The notes: a model not told the origin generated them from the letters alone. A stretch of 35,262 nt of DNA from DATAAZ01 sp036259875 (GCA_036259875.1 DATAAZ010000066.1:1-35262), one strand, 5' to 3'; positions 22,336 through 31,938 are shown, numbered from the stretch's first letter. Numbers and translations are program-made.

Positions 22336-24309
22336 TCAGCGCGGGATCTGCGAGAGGTCGCCCAGCATCGCGAGCGCGTCGCGGACGTCGAGCAGAAGAC
22401 GCAGGCGGTTCGCGCGGACGGCCCGGTCCTCCGCCATGACGAGGACCTCGTCGAAGAAGCGGCCGACGGGCGCTCCCAGCTCGCCGGCCGCCTCGATCGC
22501 CTGCGCGAAGTCTCGCTCCTCCACCGCCGCCTCCATCCGTGGAGCGACCACGGCAAGCGCACCGACGAGCGCGGCTTCCGCCTCGTCCGTGATGAGCCGC
22601 GGATCGAGCTCGGACGCGGCGCCGTTCGCTCGGCCCGCCAAGCGGCTCGCGCGATCGTACGCCGTGTGGGCCTGCGTGAACGACGCCGAGTCCGCGGCCG
22701 CAGCGAGGGCGCGCGCAAGCAGCGCGACCGCGCGAAGCTCCGCGACGGGAGCCGCGCGCGCGGCGCGGACGAACTCGACCGGAACGTCGAGCAGTCCCTC
22801 TAGCCGCTCGAGGACGAACGGCCAAACCTCGCTGGGGTCATCGCTCACATCGGCGCCCTGCTCGGTCAGGAGGGCGAGATCGCGCGCCACGAGCTCGGGC
22901 ACCGGGATCTCGAGGCCGCCCTCGACCGCGAGCCGGCAGAGGCCGATCGCGCCACGCCGAAGCCCGTACGGGTCACGCGAGCCGGTCGGCCGCTCGCCTA
23001 GAGCGAAGGCGACCGCGAGGTTGTCGACGCGATCGACGGCGGCGAGGACGCGGCCGGCCGCCGTCTCCGGGAGGCGGTCGCGCGGGCCGGCGGGAAGGTA
23101 CTGCTCCTCGATCGCCTTTGCGACGGCTTCCGGCATTCCGGCCTCGCGCGCGTAGACGGCGCCGATCACGCCCTCGAGCTCGGGAAACTCGTGCACCATC
23201 GTCGAGGCCTGGTCGGCCTTCGCGAGCGCCGCCGCCTCGACCGATGCCTCGCCGCCGCCGAGCGCTTCGGAGAGGCTCGCGAGTCGCACCGCCTTCTCGG
23301 CGAAGCTCCCCGCTCGGGCGTGGAAGGTGATCGCCGGCAAGCGGTCGCGCATCGCCTCGATGCCGAGCTCGACGTCTCGGGCGTACGAGAAAGCCGCATC
23401 GTCGAGGCGACCCGCCAGGACGTTCTCGTGGCCGGCGCGAATGACGTCGGGGTCGCCCCCGTTCGCGACGAACGCGAACCGTCCGGGCTCGAGCGGGAAG
23501 TACCGCTGGTGCGACTGCATCACGGTCTCGACGACGCGAGCGGGAAGCTCGAGGAAGCGCTCGTCGTACCGTCCCGTCAGGACGAGCGGGCGCTCCACCA
23601 GGTGGATCACCTCGTCGAGGACGCCGTACGGATCCGACCACTCGCCCAGATCCTCGAGCGCGCGTACGATCTCTTCGCGGCGCACGTCCTGGTCCGGCTC
23701 GACGCCCGCGTCGCGCAGCCGTTCGGCGTACTCGGACGCCGCCGGGATCTCGACCTCGCCGGCAACGAACCGATGACCCTGCGACGTCCCTTCTGACGGG
23801 ATCGGATCCAGCGAGACCGTGACGGTTTCACCGTCGAGCTTGGCGCAGAGCCAACGGACGGGGCGGGCGAACCTGAGCCCTCCGCCGTCCCAGCGCATCG
23901 TCTTCGGGAACGCGAGGCCGCGCACGACACGAGCGAGCGCGTCGGGGAGGACTTCGGTCATGCGACGCCCCTCGGTCCGCCGCGTCGCCCACACGAACCC
24001 GTCCGCGCGTTCGAGCTCGTCGACCGCGACGCCGTTCGAGCGAGCGAACCCCTCCGCCGCGGCCGTCGGCTTTCCCCCCGCGTCGAACGCGACCTCCTCG
24101 GACGGCCCGCGGCGCCGGTCCGTCCGGTCGGCCTCGTGCTCCGGGAGGTCCTGCAGGAGGAACGCGAGGCGGCGCGGGCCGACGAAGATGCGCGGCTCGC
24201 CGTCGGCCCAGACGTGCGCCCTGACGAGATCGGGGAGCTGCGCGGCCGCGGCCTCGCACGCCGATGCCGGAAGCTCCTCGCAGCCGATCTCAAGCAGCAG
24301 CGTGGGCAG
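22336..24309 (-). CDS. glyS: Glycyl-tRNA synthetase beta subunit, probable CTG start
   Basis: The 657-residue beta subunit of the bacterial alpha2-beta2 glycyl-tRNA synthetase, needed for tRNA recognition and aminoacylation. The N-terminus PTLLLEIGCEELPASACEA aligns with the start of known GlyS proteins, and an HD-like and anticodon-binding region follow. No ATG, GTG or TTG exists at that position. CTG 24309 is preceded by AGGAG with 7-nt spacing, a well-placed ribosome site lying inside the last codons of glyQ. The two genes overlap by 20 bp. An ATG-initiated protein from the far upstream frame would carry about 40 non-homologous residues. Confidence 0.94.
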   Translation of the reverse strand: MPTLLLEIGCEELPASACEAAAAQLPDLVRAHVWADGEPRIFVGPRRLAFLLQDLPEHEADRTDRRRGPSEEVAFDAGGKPTAAAEGFARSNGVAVDELERADGFVWATRRTEGRRMTEVLPDALARVVRGLAFPKTMRWDGGGLRFARPVRWLCAKLDGETVTVSLDPIPSEGTSQGHRFVAGEVEIPAASEYAERLRDAGVEPDQDVRREEIVRALEDLGEWSDPYGVLDEVIHLVERPLVLTGRYDERFLELPARVVETVMQSHQRYFPLEPGRFAFVANGGDPDVIRAGHENVLAGRLDDAAFSYARDVELGIEAMRDRLPAITFHARAGSFAEKAVRLASLSEALGGGEASVEAAALAKADQASTMVHEFPELEGVIGAVYAREAGMPEAVAKAIEEQYLPAGPRDRLPETAAGRVLAAVDRVDNLAVAFALGERPTGSRDPYGLRRGAIGLCRLAVEGGLEIPVPELVARDLALLTEQGADVSDDPSEVWPFVLERLEGLLDVPVEFVRAARAAPVAELRAVALLARALAAAADSASFTQAHTAYDRASRLAGRANGAASELDPRLITDEAEAALVGALAVVAPRMEAAVEERDFAQAIEAAGELGAPVGRFFDEVLVMAEDRAVRANRLRLLLDVRDALAMLGDLSQIPR

Positions 24310-25189
24310 GTGACTTCTCCTCGGCGGCCGCCTCACCGCGCCGCCGCGGTTCGAGGTAGGCGAGCGCGACGCGGCGGGCAAGGTTGCGCACGCGGGCGAT
24401 GTACGCGGCCCGTTCCGTGACGGAGATCGCACCGCGCGCGTCCAGCAGGTTGAACGCGTGCGAGCACTTGAGGACCTCGTCGTACGCGGGGATCGGGAGG
24501 CGCGCCTCGAGCAGGCGCTCGCAGTCGCGCTCGTGCTCCTCGAACCGTCGCGTGAGGAGCGAGACGTCCGCCTGCTCGAAGTTGTAGACCGACCACTGGC
24601 GCTCGTTCTCGCGGTAGACGTCGCCCCACGTCACGCCGGGCGCCCACTCGAGCTCGAATGCGCTCGTCTTCCCCTGGAGGAACATCGCGAGCCGCTCCGT
24701 CCCGTAGACGATCTCCGCCGTGATCAGGTCGAGGTCGAGACTTCCGAGTTGCTGGAAGTACGTGAACTGTGTCACCTCCAGGCCGTCGATCCAGACCTCC
24801 CAGCCGAGGCCGGACGCGCCGAGCGTCGGCCCCTCCCAGTCGTCCTCGACCAGGCGGACGTCGTGGCGAACGGGATCGATCCCGAGCGTGCGCAGCGACT
24901 CGAAATAGACGTCGAGGACGTCGTCCGGCGTCGGCTTCAGGACGACCTGGTACTGCCAGAACTGCTGGAAGCGGTACGGGTTCTCGCCGTAGCGCCCGTC
25001 GGAGGGCCGAAGCGACGGCTCGACGTACGCCGCCTTCCACGGCTCCGGTCCGAGGCACCGGAGGAAGGTGGCCGGGTTGAACGTGCCCGCGCCGACCTCT
25101 GTGTGGTACGGCTGCAGAATCACGCAGCCGTAGTCCGCCCAGAAGCGCTCGAGCGCGAGGATCGTCTCCTGGTAGGTGGGCGCGGCCAC
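24290..25189 (-). CDS. glyQ: Glycyl-tRNA synthetase alpha subunit
   Basis: A 299-residue class II aminoacyl-tRNA synthetase subunit containing the catalytic site. It begins (GTG) AAPTYQETILALERFWADYG, with the conserved GAGTFNPATFLRCLGPEPW and YVEPSLRPSDGRYGENP blocks and FQQFWQYQVVLKP. Length matches the family. GTG 25189 lies 10 nt after TAGCAT; the upstream open frame to 25366 crosses repeat copy B and is unlikely to be translated. It overlaps glyS, giving balanced expression of both subunits. Confidence 0.95.
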   Translation of the reverse strand: MAAPTYQETILALERFWADYGCVILQPYHTEVGAGTFNPATFLRCLGPEPWKAAYVEPSLRPSDGRYGENPYRFQQFWQYQVVLKPTPDDVLDVYFESLRTLGIDPVRHDVRLVEDDWEGPTLGASGLGWEVWIDGLEVTQFTYFQQLGSLDLDLITAEIVYGTERLAMFLQGKTSAFELEWAPGVTWGDVYRENERQWSVYNFEQADVSLLTRRFEEHERDCERLLEARLPIPAYDEVLKCSHAFNLLDARGAISVTERAAYIARVRNLARRVALAYLEPRRRGEAAAEEKSPAHAAA

Positions 25190-25199
25190 GGTTCCGAGG

Positions 25200-25205
25200 A
25201 TGCTA
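25200..25205 (-). promoter_or_regulatory. -10 box of glyQ-glyS
   Basis: TAGCAT on the minus strand, then 10 nt, then GTG 25189. No T-box-like leader was seen in the 219-bp gap to recO, which instead holds repeat copy B. Confidence 0.55.
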
Positions 25206-25285
25206 CTCGGGGCAGCCGTCCGATCAGCAGCGCTGCCCGGGCCCCTGCAGGCGCTTCCGCGGCCGCGTTCGCCGGCGGGAGCGGC

Positions 25286-25370
25286 TCGCGTCAACCTTCC
25301 CCGGGGAACCCCCTGAACACTCCCCCTCGCGGTCCAGCGTCGCCGTATCGGGCACGCGCGTGGCACACGA
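25286..25370 (+). repeat. Dispersed intergenic repeat, copy B
   Basis: Reads GCGTCAACCTTCCCC, GGGGAACCCCC, TCCCCCTCGCG, CAGCGTCGCCGTA and CGCGCGTGGCACAC, in the same order as copy A. It lies between the 3' end of recO and the glyQ promoter. Confidence 0.75.
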
Positions 25371-25408
25371 TTCCTGCCGAGACTGAAACGGTTCGGTGCC
25401 GGCTCTCG

Positions 25409-26158
25409 TCAGCTCCGCTGAGCGAGCGTCCGCAGGCGAAAGCCGCCGTGGTACTCGTACGAGGACTCGATCACTCTGAGCGTGTCGCGACGCCCGCGCT
25501 CGCTCACCGCGGCCGTCTTCGCCTCGCCGAGCGGGCGCTCGAGGAAGCCGCGGATCCCCTCGAACCCGTCCGCGGAAACGGGCAGCGCCCCCGCCTCGCA
25601 CGCCGCGCAGACGCCGCCGCCCGCCTGGGCCGAGAAGCCGACCAGCGGCGTCGTCTCGCCGCAGGCGGCACACCCGGTCAAATGGGGCAGGTAGCCCGAC
25701 AGCCAGAGGAGCTTCAGCTGGAACGAGAGCACGAGCGGATCGAGGGCCGGGCGGGCGGGAAGCACGGCCGGCGCCTCGTCGAGCAGGTCGAGGAAGCGCG
25801 CGAGCGCGTGGAATGCGCGCCGGTTCTCGTCGGCCTCCAGGAAGAGGCGGAGCATTGCTTCGAGCCCGATGTGGCCGACGGCCATGCGGTAGGGGTCGAC
25901 GCGGCTCGGGTCGTGCGAGCGCACGAGGCTGGCGCCCGTCACCGCATGGAGCTCGCCTCGCCCCTCGTGCAGCACGAGCTCGACGTGGCTGAACGGCTCG
26001 AGTCGCCCACCGAAGCGCGAGCTCGTCTTTCGCGCCCCCTTGGCAATCGCTCCGACCCTCCCCCGCTCGAGCGTGAAGAGGTGCAGGACCCGGTCCGCTT
26101 CCGCGTACCGGATCGAGCGAAGAACGATCGCCTCCGTCTTCCAGCCGCGAAGCGCCAC
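25409..26158 (-). CDS. recO: DNA repair protein RecO
   Basis: A 249-residue mediator of the RecF pathway that loads RecA onto SSB-coated single strands. The N-terminal OB fold starts WKTEAIVLRSIRYAEADRVL and contains GRVGAIAKGARK. A helical middle and a C4 zinc site (Cys163, Cys166, Cys184, Cys187 from the GTG start: CAACGE and CAACEAG) follow. ATG 26182 would add 8 residues, but GTG 26158 sits 6 nt after TACACT, the ideal leaderless spacing, and starts one step before the conserved WKTEAIVL. Both starts remain possible. Confidence 0.93.
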   Translation of the reverse strand: MALRGWKTEAIVLRSIRYAEADRVLHLFTLERGRVGAIAKGARKTSSRFGGRLEPFSHVELVLHEGRGELHAVTGASLVRSHDPSRVDPYRMAVGHIGLEAMLRLFLEADENRRAFHALARFLDLLDEAPAVLPARPALDPLVLSFQLKLLWLSGYLPHLTGCAACGETTPLVGFSAQAGGGVCAACEAGALPVSADGFEGIRGFLERPLGEAKTAAVSERGRRDTLRVIESSYEYHGGFRLRTLAQRS

Positions 26159-26164
26159 CGCAGC

Positions 26165-26170
26165 AGTGTA
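26165..26170 (-). promoter_or_regulatory. -10 box of recO (leaderless)
   Basis: TACACT on the minus strand followed by GCTGCG and GTG 26158. If real, it excludes the upstream ATG 26182 as the start. Confidence 0.5.
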
Positions 26171-26256
26171 GGCGCCGGGCATGACCTGCCCGTCGCCGCC
26201 CCCGTCCGCGCGAGGTGGGATTGCGGCGCTCTCCGGGTACTCTGTTCCTAGGGGTT

Positions 26257-26508
26257 ATGGCGAGGATCCAGATGTATACGACCGCCTGGTGCGGCTACTG
26301 CGTGCGCGCGAAGGCGCTGCTCGAGCAGCGCGGTCTCCCGTTCGAGGAGGTCCGCGTCGACGACGACCCGAACTTCCGGACACGACTCGAGGAGCTGACC
26401 GGCGGCTGGACCGTTCCACAGATCGTGATCGACGGGGCGCCGATCGGCGGCTTCAGCGAGCTCTGGCAGCTCGACCGGAGCGGCGAGCTCGAGCGCCTGG
26501 CCGCCTAG
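26257..26508 (+). CDS. Glutaredoxin / mycoredoxin-like protein
   Basis: An 83-residue thioredoxin-fold oxidoreductase. The redox motif is Cys12-Gly-Tyr-Cys15 (TTAWCGYCVRAKALL), with the cis-Pro loop WTVPQIVIDG and the GG-F-S-E-L end typical of glutaredoxins. It may use glutathione or mycothiol; in actinobacteria the mycoredoxin role is more likely, but the CGYC motif is also classic glutaredoxin. ATG 26257 is preceded by AGGGG and, 13 nt upstream, TACTCT. Its 3' end overlaps the convergent mutM by 56 bp. Confidence 0.93.
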   Translation: MARIQMYTTAWCGYCVRAKALLEQRGLPFEEVRVDDDPNFRTRLEELTGGWTVPQIVIDGAPIGGFSELWQLDRSGELERLAA

Positions 26509-27355
26509 ACCGGTCGCGGGTTCCGCGATCCTCCCGGTCCGGCTGGCACGTCGGGCAAAACCACGTCCCGCGCCCCGCAACGCGCAGCTTCTCGATTGGC
26601 GTCCCGCAGCGCTCGCACGGCTCGCCGTCGCGGCCGTAGACCCGGAACTCGAGCTGCATCCGGCCCCGGCGACCGTCCGGGTCTCGGTAGGTGCTGAGCG
26701 TGGCGCCATGCCGGGCGATTCCGACCTCGAGTGCGCGCCGAACCGCCTTCCGAAGCTCCGCGACCTCGTCACGTGTCAGGTCGCCCGCCGCCCGCAAGGG
26801 ATGGATCCGCGCCCGCCAGAGCGCCTCGTCGGCATAGATGTTCCCGACTCCCGCGACCGCTCGCTGGTCGAGGAGCACCGACTTGATCGGCGCGCGGCGC
26901 CCGGTCAGCGCTCGAGCGAAGGCGGCCGTCGTGAACGCCTCGGCGAAGGGCTCACCGCCGATTCGGGCGGCGAGGTAGGCGTCGAGCTCGCCCGGCTCGA
27001 GGACGAGCCACGTTCCGAAGCGCCGGACGTCGCGGTAGGCGACATCCGATCCGTCGTCTAATGTGACAACAGCACGCCGGTGCGGATCGGGCCCGGCCGC
27101 GGCGGGGTGCTGGAAGCTCCCGCTCATCCTTAGGTGAACGAGGAGGTGACGGCCGCTCTCGAACGCGAAAACCAAATACTTGCCTCGGCGGCGAACGTCG
27201 ACGATCGTCTCGCCTTCGAGCTCGGCCGCGACGGCCTCCGGTGGCTCCGGGCGAGTGAGCCGCGAATCCGAGATCTCGACTCGCTCGAGCCGGCGGCCTC
27301 GCAGGCCGGGCGCGAGGCGCGAACGGATCGTCTCGACTTCGGGGAGCTCGGGCAC
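26453..27355 (-). CDS. mutM: Formamidopyrimidine-DNA glycosylase (MutM/Fpg)
   Basis: A 300-residue bifunctional glycosylase/AP lyase that removes 8-oxoguanine. The N-terminus (GTG) PELPEVETIRS supplies catalytic Pro2 and Glu3; Lys59 (RRGKYL) is the conserved lysine. The helix-two-turn-helix region has GVGNIYADEALWRARIHP and the zinc finger is Cys247, Cys250, Cys267, Cys270. After the finger an Arg-rich tail of about 29 residues continues into the convergent glutaredoxin gene. GTG 27355 lies 8 nt after TAGCAT and homology starts exactly there. Confidence 0.95.
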   Translation of the reverse strand: MPELPEVETIRSRLAPGLRGRRLERVEISDSRLTRPEPPEAVAAELEGETIVDVRRRGKYLVFAFESGRHLLVHLRMSGSFQHPAAAGPDPHRRAVVTLDDGSDVAYRDVRRFGTWLVLEPGELDAYLAARIGGEPFAEAFTTAAFARALTGRRAPIKSVLLDQRAVAGVGNIYADEALWRARIHPLRAAGDLTRDEVAELRKAVRRALEVGIARHGATLSTYRDPDGRRGRMQLEFRVYGRDGEPCERCGTPIEKLRVAGRGTWFCPTCQPDREDRGTRDRSRRPGARARRSGRAARAR

Positions 27356-27363
27356 GTCGTCGA

Positions 27364-27369
27364 ATGCTA
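27364..27369 (-). promoter_or_regulatory. -10 box of mutM
   Basis: TAGCAT on the minus strand, then 8 nt, then GTG 27355. The 14-mer CGCGCGTGGCACAC (27388-27401, minus strand) lies about 18 bp further upstream, where a -35 element would fall. Confidence 0.55.
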
Positions 27370-27387
27370 GGGCGTGGTCCGACGGGC

Positions 27388-27401
27388 GTGTGCCACGCGC
27401 G
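27388..27401 (-). repeat. Isolated 14-mer shared with repeat copies A and B
   Basis: CGCGCGTGGCACAC on the minus strand is identical to the 3' block of copies A (9875-9888) and B (25355-25368). The rest of the repeat is absent. It lies in the 58-bp gap between deoA and mutM. Confidence 0.6.
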
Positions 27402-27413
27402 GCGTCTGCCGCG

Positions 27414-28705
<1,292 letters not shown>

Positions 28706-28709
<4 letters not shown>

Positions 28710-29422
28710 GTCTCGGCGACGAAGACAGTGGCGGAGCGCGTCGCCTCGAGAGGCCTCGCGAGCGGGGGAACGCGATCCGCGAGGTGCGCATGGGCGACCG
28801 ACGCGCCGATGTAGCGGCGCACCGCTTCTCGATCCGCGAAGCGAACCAGGCCGAGGACGTCGCGCCGCTCGATTCGCGCGAAATGTTGCCGGAGGAAGGG
28901 CTCGGCGGTCTCCGCGAAGAACCGGATCGGTTCCCGCCGGCGATCCCGCCCCACGAGCGCCCACATCTCGCCGAGATGATCGAGCGCGTTCGTCGCCGCG
29001 ACGAGCCGTCCGCCGCGCCGGAGCACGCGTGCGAGCTCGGCCAGCGCGCGCTCGACGTCCGGGACGTGGTACAGCATCCAGTTGGCGACGGCGCAGTCGA
29101 ACTCGCCGTCGGCGAAGGGGAGAGCCTGCACGTCGGCGACCCGCGCCCCGACGCCGCGGGCGCGGGAAAGCGCGACCATTCGCGGAGAAAGGTCGACCGC
29201 GACAACGTCGGCGCCGAGCTCGCGGGTGATCCGCTCGGCGAACTCGCCCCAGCCGCAGCCGACTTCGAGCACGCGACGCGGCGAGCGCTCCGCCACTGCA
29301 GCGAACGCGCGGTCACGCGCGTCGGCGCCGCCGAGCACTCCCCCGTAGGCGGCTGCGCGATCGCGAAGCCCCGCCTCGTCCGCGTACTCGCGCCGGACGA
29401 CCGCGGGGTCGTTACCTCTCAC
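28706..29422 (-). CDS. Class I SAM-dependent methyltransferase
   Basis: A 238-residue Rossmann-fold methyltransferase. The SAM-binding motif I is VLEVGCGWGEFAERI (about 51-65), acidic motif II VVAVDLSPRMVALSRARG, and DFDCAVANWMLYHVPD-like motif IV follows (EFDCAVANWMLYHV, then LARVLRRGGRLVAATN). The substrate is unknown. It is locked between deoB and deoA by GTGA overlaps at both ends, so it is co-translated with nucleoside catabolism; whether it acts on nucleosides is open. Confidence 0.9.
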
Positions 29423-30585
29423 CGCTCGACGATCGGCTGGCCCGGCACGCGACGCGGCGGTGCCTTGCCTCCCAGCCAGGCGTTCACGGTCGCGCCCACG
29501 TCGGCGAACTCGCCCTCGTGGACGCGGCCACCGGCGTTTCGCCCCTCGACGTACACGAGGAGGAGCGCGTGCTCACGGGAGTGGTCGGTCGAGGGCGTCG
29601 TCGGATCGCAGCCGTGATCCGATGTCAGGATCAAGAGATCGCGCTCGCGAAGCGCGTCGAGGAGATCGGGCAGGCGCCGATCAAAGTCCTGGAGGCAGCG
29701 GTGGAAGTTCTCGGGATCGTTTCGGTGGCCCCAAACCATGTCGGTCTCCACGAGGTTTACGAAGACGAGCCCGTTGTCGAGCGCGCGCAGGAGCTGCTCG
29801 GTCTTCTGGATCCCCTCGATGTTCGACTTCGTCGGGTGGGACTCGTCGACGTCGACCCCCGCGAAGATGTCGTGGATCTTTCCCACTCCGTGGACACGCG
29901 CGCCTGCGTCGCGGATGAGGGTCAAGTAGTTCGGCTGCCGCGGCTTCAGCGACCAGTCGTGCCGGTTCACCGTCCGCGTGTAGTTCCCGGGCTCGCCCGT
30001 GAATGGCCGCGCGATCACCCGGCCGACCGCATGGCGGCCGGTCAGGACCTGGCGCGCCGTCTCACACGCCGCGTAGAGCTCGTCGAGCGGGATCGTTTCC
30101 TCGTGCGCAGCCACCTGGAAGACCGAGTCGGCAGACGTGTACACGATCCACTTGCCCGTTTTCTGGTGCTCCTCGCCCAGCTCTTGGATGATCTCCGTGC
30201 CCGACGCCGGCTTGTTGCCGAGCACGCCGCGGCCCGTCCGGTGCGCGAACTCCTCGATCACGTCAGAGGGAAAGCCGTGCGGGTACGTCGGCATGGCCGC
30301 GGGCGTGACGATTCCCATGAGCTCCCAGTGTCCGGTGGTCGTGTCCTTTCCCTTGGACCGCTCGAGCAGGCGACCCGCCACGGCCGGCGCGCCCGGCTGC
30401 GGCGGACATCCCTCGAGCTCCTCGACGTTGCCGAGGCCGAGCGCTTCGAGGTTGGGGAGGTCGAGCCCTCCGACGGCGCGGGCGACGTTCCCGAGCGTGT
30501 CGGATCCCTCGTCGCCGTAGTCGGCCGCATCCGGCAGCTCGCCGGCCCCAACCGCGTCCAGCACGATGACGCAGGCACGCGGCAT
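29419..30585 (-). CDS. deoB: Phosphopentomutase
   Basis: A 388-residue alkaline-phosphatase-superfamily enzyme converting (deoxy)ribose-1-phosphate to the 5-phosphate. Metal-binding Asp10 (VIVLDAVGAGELPDA), the phosphorylatable Thr cluster 82-84 in GKDTTTGHWE, the VNLVETDMVWGHRND block and the terminal LTSDHGCDPTTPSTDHSREH metal site are all present. ATG 30585 lies 9 nt after TAGAAT. It is the first gene of deoB-methyltransferase-deoA, linked by GTGA overlaps. Confidence 0.96.
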   Translation of the reverse strand: MPRACVIVLDAVGAGELPDAADYGDEGSDTLGNVARAVGGLDLPNLEALGLGNVEELEGCPPQPGAPAVAGRLLERSKGKDTTTGHWELMGIVTPAAMPTYPHGFPSDVIEEFAHRTGRGVLGNKPASGTEIIQELGEEHQKTGKWIVYTSADSVFQVAAHEETIPLDELYAACETARQVLTGRHAVGRVIARPFTGEPGNYTRTVNRHDWSLKPRQPNYLTLIRDAGARVHGVGKIHDIFAGVDVDESHPTKSNIEGIQKTEQLLRALDNGLVFVNLVETDMVWGHRNDPENFHRCLQDFDRRLPDLLDALRERDLLILTSDHGCDPTTPSTDHSREHALLLVYVEGRNAGGRVHEGEFADVGATVNAWLGGKAPPRRVPGQPIVER

Positions 30586-30593
30586 GGTCGGGC

Positions 30594-30600
30594 TATTCTA
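30594..30600. promoter_or_regulatory. Symmetric bidirectional -10 core (deoB / small membrane protein)
   Basis: TATTCTA reads TATTCT on the plus strand and TAGAAT on the minus strand. Each is followed by exactly 9 nt and then ATG (30609 and 30585). The 23-bp gap between start codons is identical in size and symmetry to that at 5514-5536. Confidence 0.7.
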
Positions 30601-30608
30601 GTTCGGGC

Positions 30609-30749
30609 ATGGACGTGGTCCTCGGCCTCCTGGGCATCGTGGTGTGGATCGTGATCGTCGTCGCGCTCGCCGCGGCGGTCACGTACGTCGTCGTGAGGCT
30701 GAGCCCCGGCGAGAAGCCGTCGGCGTCCGACTCCGCGGCGAAGTCCTAG
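30609..30749 (+). CDS. 46-aa single-pass membrane protein
   Basis: ATG 30609 to TAG 30749 encodes 46 residues: a long hydrophobic helix (about 3-29, VVLGLLGIVVWIVIVVALAA, then VTYVVVR), then a short polar tail with LSPGEKPSASDSAAKS. Its start fits the -10 spacing rule exactly. Function unknown. It shares its promoter core with deoB and converges on alanine dehydrogenase 13 bp away. Confidence 0.7.
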   Translation: MDVVLGLLGIVVWIVIVVALAAAVTYVVVRLSPGEKPSASDSAAKS

Positions 30750-30762
30750 TCTCGCCCTCCGC

Positions 30763-31887
30763 TCAGACGGGCTCGAGCGGCAGGACCTCGTCGAGCGGCG
30801 AGTGGTCGAGCCCGTGTGCGTCGGCGACGGCTTCGTAGGTCACCTTCCCGTCGATCACGTTCACCCCGAGCGCGAGCGCTGGGTCGCCCGCGATCGCCTC
30901 GCGGACGCCAAGGTCGGCGATCGCCTCGACGTACGGGAGCGTGACGTTCGTCAGCGCGAATGTCGAGGTGATCGGGACAGCGCCGGGCATGTTCGAGACG
31001 CAGTAGTGCGTGACGTCGTCGACCACGTACACGGGATCCGAGTGCGTGGTCGGCCGCGCTGTCTCGATGCAACCACCCTGATCGATCGAAACGTCGCAGA
31101 TGACGGCGCCCGCCTTCATCTCCCCCACCATTTCCCGCGTCACGAGCTTCGGCGCCCGCGCGCCCGGAATCAGGACGGCGCCGATCACGACGTCGGCCTC
31201 GAGCACGGAGCGCTCGATCTCGAGTGCGCTCGACATGACCAGCTCGACGCGGCCCGAGAGGATCTGCTCGAGGTAGCGCAACCGGTCAACCGATCGGTCG
31301 AGGATTCGCACATGAGCACCGAAGCCGAGCGCGATGATGGCGGCGTTGTAGCCGACGATCCCGCCTCCGATCACGACGACCTTCCCCGGCGGGACGCCGG
31401 CGACGCCGCCGAGCAGGAGACCGCGACCGCCAAGCGGCTTCTCCAGGAAGTACGCCCCGGCTTGTGCCGAGAGGCGGCCGGCCACCTCGCTCATCGGCGC
31501 GAGGAGTGGGAGGCGCCCGTCCGCCGTCTCGACGGTCTCGTACGCGATCGCGATCGTCCCGCTCTCCATGAGCGCCCGCGTCAGCGGCTCGTCCGCGGCG
31601 AGGTGCAGGTAGGTGAAGAGGACGAGCCCGTCGCGGAGCCGCTCGTACTCGGCCGGGATCGGCTCTTTGACCTTCAGTAGTAGGTCGACCGTCTCCCACA
31701 CCTCGTCGGCCGTCGCGATCCGCGCACCGGCGCGCTCGTAGTCGCCGTCGAGGAACGCGCTGCCCGCGCCCGCGTCCGCCTCGACGACCACCTCGTGGCC
31801 GCGCTGGTGAAGCTCACGCGCGCCCGCGGGCGTCAACGCGACGCGGTACTCGTCCGGCTTGATCTCCTTGACGACGCCGACCCGCAT
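30763..31887 (-). CDS. ald: Alanine dehydrogenase
   Basis: A 374-residue NAD-dependent enzyme interconverting L-alanine and pyruvate plus ammonia. The N-terminus MRVGVVKEIKPDEYRVALTP (Arg15), Lys74 in VKEP, His95 in TYLHLAAD and the Rossmann motif VIGGGIVGYNAA match the family, as does the terminal GVNVIDGKVTYEAVA. Length is typical. ATG 31887 lies 10 nt after TATCGT. Together with PPDK it places two pyruvate-consuming or -forming steps in this window, though they are 10 kb apart. Confidence 0.96.
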   Translation of the reverse strand: MRVGVVKEIKPDEYRVALTPAGARELHQRGHEVVVEADAGAGSAFLDGDYERAGARIATADEVWETVDLLLKVKEPIPAEYERLRDGLVLFTYLHLAADEPLTRALMESGTIAIAYETVETADGRLPLLAPMSEVAGRLSAQAGAYFLEKPLGGRGLLLGGVAGVPPGKVVVIGGGIVGYNAAIIALGFGAHVRILDRSVDRLRYLEQILSGRVELVMSSALEIERSVLEADVVIGAVLIPGARAPKLVTREMVGEMKAGAVICDVSIDQGGCIETARPTTHSDPVYVVDDVTHYCVSNMPGAVPITSTFALTNVTLPYVEAIADLGVREAIAGDPALALGVNVIDGKVTYEAVADAHGLDHSPLDEVLPLEPV

Positions 31888-31897
31888 GGGCGCGCGA

Positions 31898-31903
31898 ACG
31901 ATA
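31898..31903 (-). promoter_or_regulatory. -10 box of ald
   Basis: TATCGT on the minus strand, then 10 nt, then ATG 31887. It lies 35 bp from the stop of the upstream Nudix gene. Confidence 0.55.
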
Positions 31904-31938
31904 CCGCGGCGATTTGGCCGTCTGCAGCCGAAACGCGG

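Noticed and set aside
25190..25408. Possible T-box or other riboswitch before glyQ
   Set aside because: The region holds repeat copy B and a TAGCAT box 10 nt before the GTG; no T-box bulge (TGG context) or specifier-loop structure was seen.
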